Position numbers and translations under genes: made by a program. A stretch of 64,000 nucleotides of DNA from Prorocentrum cordatum. Taxonomy: Eukaryota; Sar; Dinophyceae; Prorocentrales; Prorocentraceae. Positions 63,070-64,000 of the stretch are shown piece by piece. The notes below the pieces were generated by a model. It made no database searches and was not told the origin of the DNA. It saw only the letters and a program-made list of their open reading frames with translations. Numbering within the stretch: the stretch's first letter is position 1; each line of letters starts with the position of its first letter. The stretch covers positions 27,501 through 91,500 of the forward strand of contig CAUYUJ010019889.1 in assembly GCA_963575745.1 (NCBI GenBank). Reading direction: 5' to 3'.

Positions 63070-64000
63070 ATGGAGCGATTCTTCTTACCAGGGGCGAGAA
63101 TCAGGCCCAAGGCAGCGCCTGTGCCTTCGCGAGGCAGGGGGCGGCCCCCTACCAGGAGCAGGGCCGCTCAGCCGCCTCAGCCTGAGCAGCAGCAGGGTGA
63201 GCCTCCGAGATCCCGCAGGAGGAGCAGGCCGCCCGCGCCCTCAGGTGACCCAGCTGCACTGGAGGCTTGCGCCGAGGCTCTCAGGCCGACCAGGGTCAGG
63301 AGGACAGACAGCTTGCACAAAAGGTTGATGGAAACGCAGATGAGCGCGATGAGCCGCCAGTTTGCAGAGCTTCAGGCAGAGGTCACGCGGCTCCGAGGCG
63401 GCACGGAGGAGGACGTTGCTCGGCAGCGAGAGGCGACGCTCCAGGAGCAGGAAGAGGAAGGACAGAGGCTCAGGGATTCGTTCAGCCGCCGTCAGGCTAA
63501 GAAAGAGAAGGCTCGCCAGAACGGCCTCCTGGGAAAGGCGTCAGGACAGCAGGGCGCCAGTTACGGGGTTCTCGGAGAAGCCTCGGGCGTTCTCGGGGGC
63601 GACGCAGGAGCCGCCGCAGGTGCTGCAGGAGCCGCCTCAGGTGCACTCGGAGCCGCCTCCGGTGTCCTCGGAGCCCCCTCAGAAGCTCAGAAGCAGAAGG
63701 CTCGCGAGGCCGGTTTTCTGGGAAAGGCCTCAGGACAAGAGGGCCGCATGTACGGCAGGTGCGGCGGGAGGCCTCAGAAGCACCAGGATGAGGCCGCAGC
63801 AGAGCTCCCCGACGCCGTCAACAGGGTGCTTCGTACAGGCGAGCATCAGAAGCTGCCTCAGCTTGGCCACAAGTTGAAAGCTGCTCAGTTCATTGAGCAG
63901 AAGCTCAAAGACGCAGGGTACGTGGAGGGTGAGCAGCGTTCAATGCCGTCAGAGCAGCAGTGGGCGCAGATCAGGGCTCTCTTCGGAAAAGGTCTGCGGC
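63070..64000 (+). CDS. Coiled-coil, Ala/Gly-rich protein, unknown function (partial)
   Basis: Open from the first Met at 63070 through the window end (310 codons, no stop reached). The frame is closed upstream by a TAG at 63031-63033. Residues 1-75 are Arg/Pro/Gln-rich. About 80-150 look like a coiled coil (SRQFAELQAEVTRLRGGTEE, RQREATLQEQEEEGQRLRD). There follows an Ala/Gly/Ser-rich stretch flanked by two copies of a ~20-residue motif (KARQNGLLGKASGQQG and KAREAGFLGKASGQEG). The C-terminal part is charged and helical. I recognise no family. The spliced-leader-like sequence ends two bases before the ATG. Confidence 0.65.
   Translation, partial: MERFFLPGARIRPKAAPVPSRGRGRPPTRSRAAQPPQPEQQQGEPPRSRRRSRPPAPSGDPAALEACAEALRPTRVRRTDSLHKRLMETQMSAMSRQFAELQAEVTRLRGGTEEDVARQREATLQEQEEEGQRLRDSFSRRQAKKEKARQNGLLGKASGQQGASYGVLGEASGVLGGDAGAAAGAAGAASGALGAASGVLGAPSEAQKQKAREAGFLGKASGQEGRMYGRCGGRPQKHQDEAAAELPDAVNRVLRTGEHQKLPQLGHKLKAAQFIEQKLKDAGYVEGEQRSMPSEQQWAQIRALFGKGLR

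Overview
The window looks like nuclear DNA of a dinoflagellate. It is GC-rich, dominated by repeats, and has few recognisable genes split by long repeat-filled introns. Two spots (61828-61883 and 63027-63067) carry sequence closely resembling the dinoflagellate spliced leader just upstream of reading frames. That is the strongest lineage signal. The genus cannot be read from the sequence. Two 100-N scaffold gaps lie at 2279-2378 and 58901-59000.

Layout. 1-10.6 kb: no convincing gene. It holds CAT/GGA microsatellites, a 43/53-bp minisatellite, an 11-bp tandem repeat, irregular CCAAGAGGCCC-type repeats, and a ~2.1-kb segmental duplication whose core is a 90-bp tandem array. A small inverted-repeat transposon (6157-6324) sits between the two copies. 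10.6-23.9 kb (minus strand): a degenerate Helitron. In protein order it has an OTU-like protease, a Cys/His finger, a Cys-rich DUF6570-like region, an HUH Rep domain, a PIF1-family helicase and a tail of about 15 Cys-rich 63-residue repeats. 26.3-36.3 kb (minus strand): a second Helitron-type element, colinear with the first through the Rep and middle regions. It has a ubiquitin-specific protease (USP) where the first has OTU, and RPA-like OB folds where the first has the helicase. 37.4-39.6 kb: a poly(A) tract and more CCAAGAGGCCC repeats. 40.0-43.6 kb (minus): a three-exon gene of unknown function whose introns consist of the same repeats as the left end. 44.3-49.2 kb: simple repeats and unassigned sequence. 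49.3-51.1 kb (minus): an RRM protein gene, probably with several introns. 51.7-58.9 kb: a ~190-bp satellite in which every unit contains a large inverted repeat, interrupted by a 5'-truncated non-LTR retrotransposon with RT, zinc-knuckle and restriction-like endonuclease domains. 59.0-64.0 kb: 31-bp and ~273-bp tandem repeats and two plus-strand genes, each preceded by spliced-leader-like sequence. The last runs off the window.

The two Helitrons are the main coding content. Each would need an N-terminal deubiquitinase-type protease, a single-strand nuclease and a helicase or ssDNA-binding module for rolling-circle transposition. Element 1 is clearly dead: RVH replaces HUH, and there are a stop codon and several frameshifts. 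Element 2 keeps its USP and HUH motifs. Several of its interruptions sit in homopolymers, but one frameshift and one stop do not. All exon limits are approximate because only sequence reading was possible.
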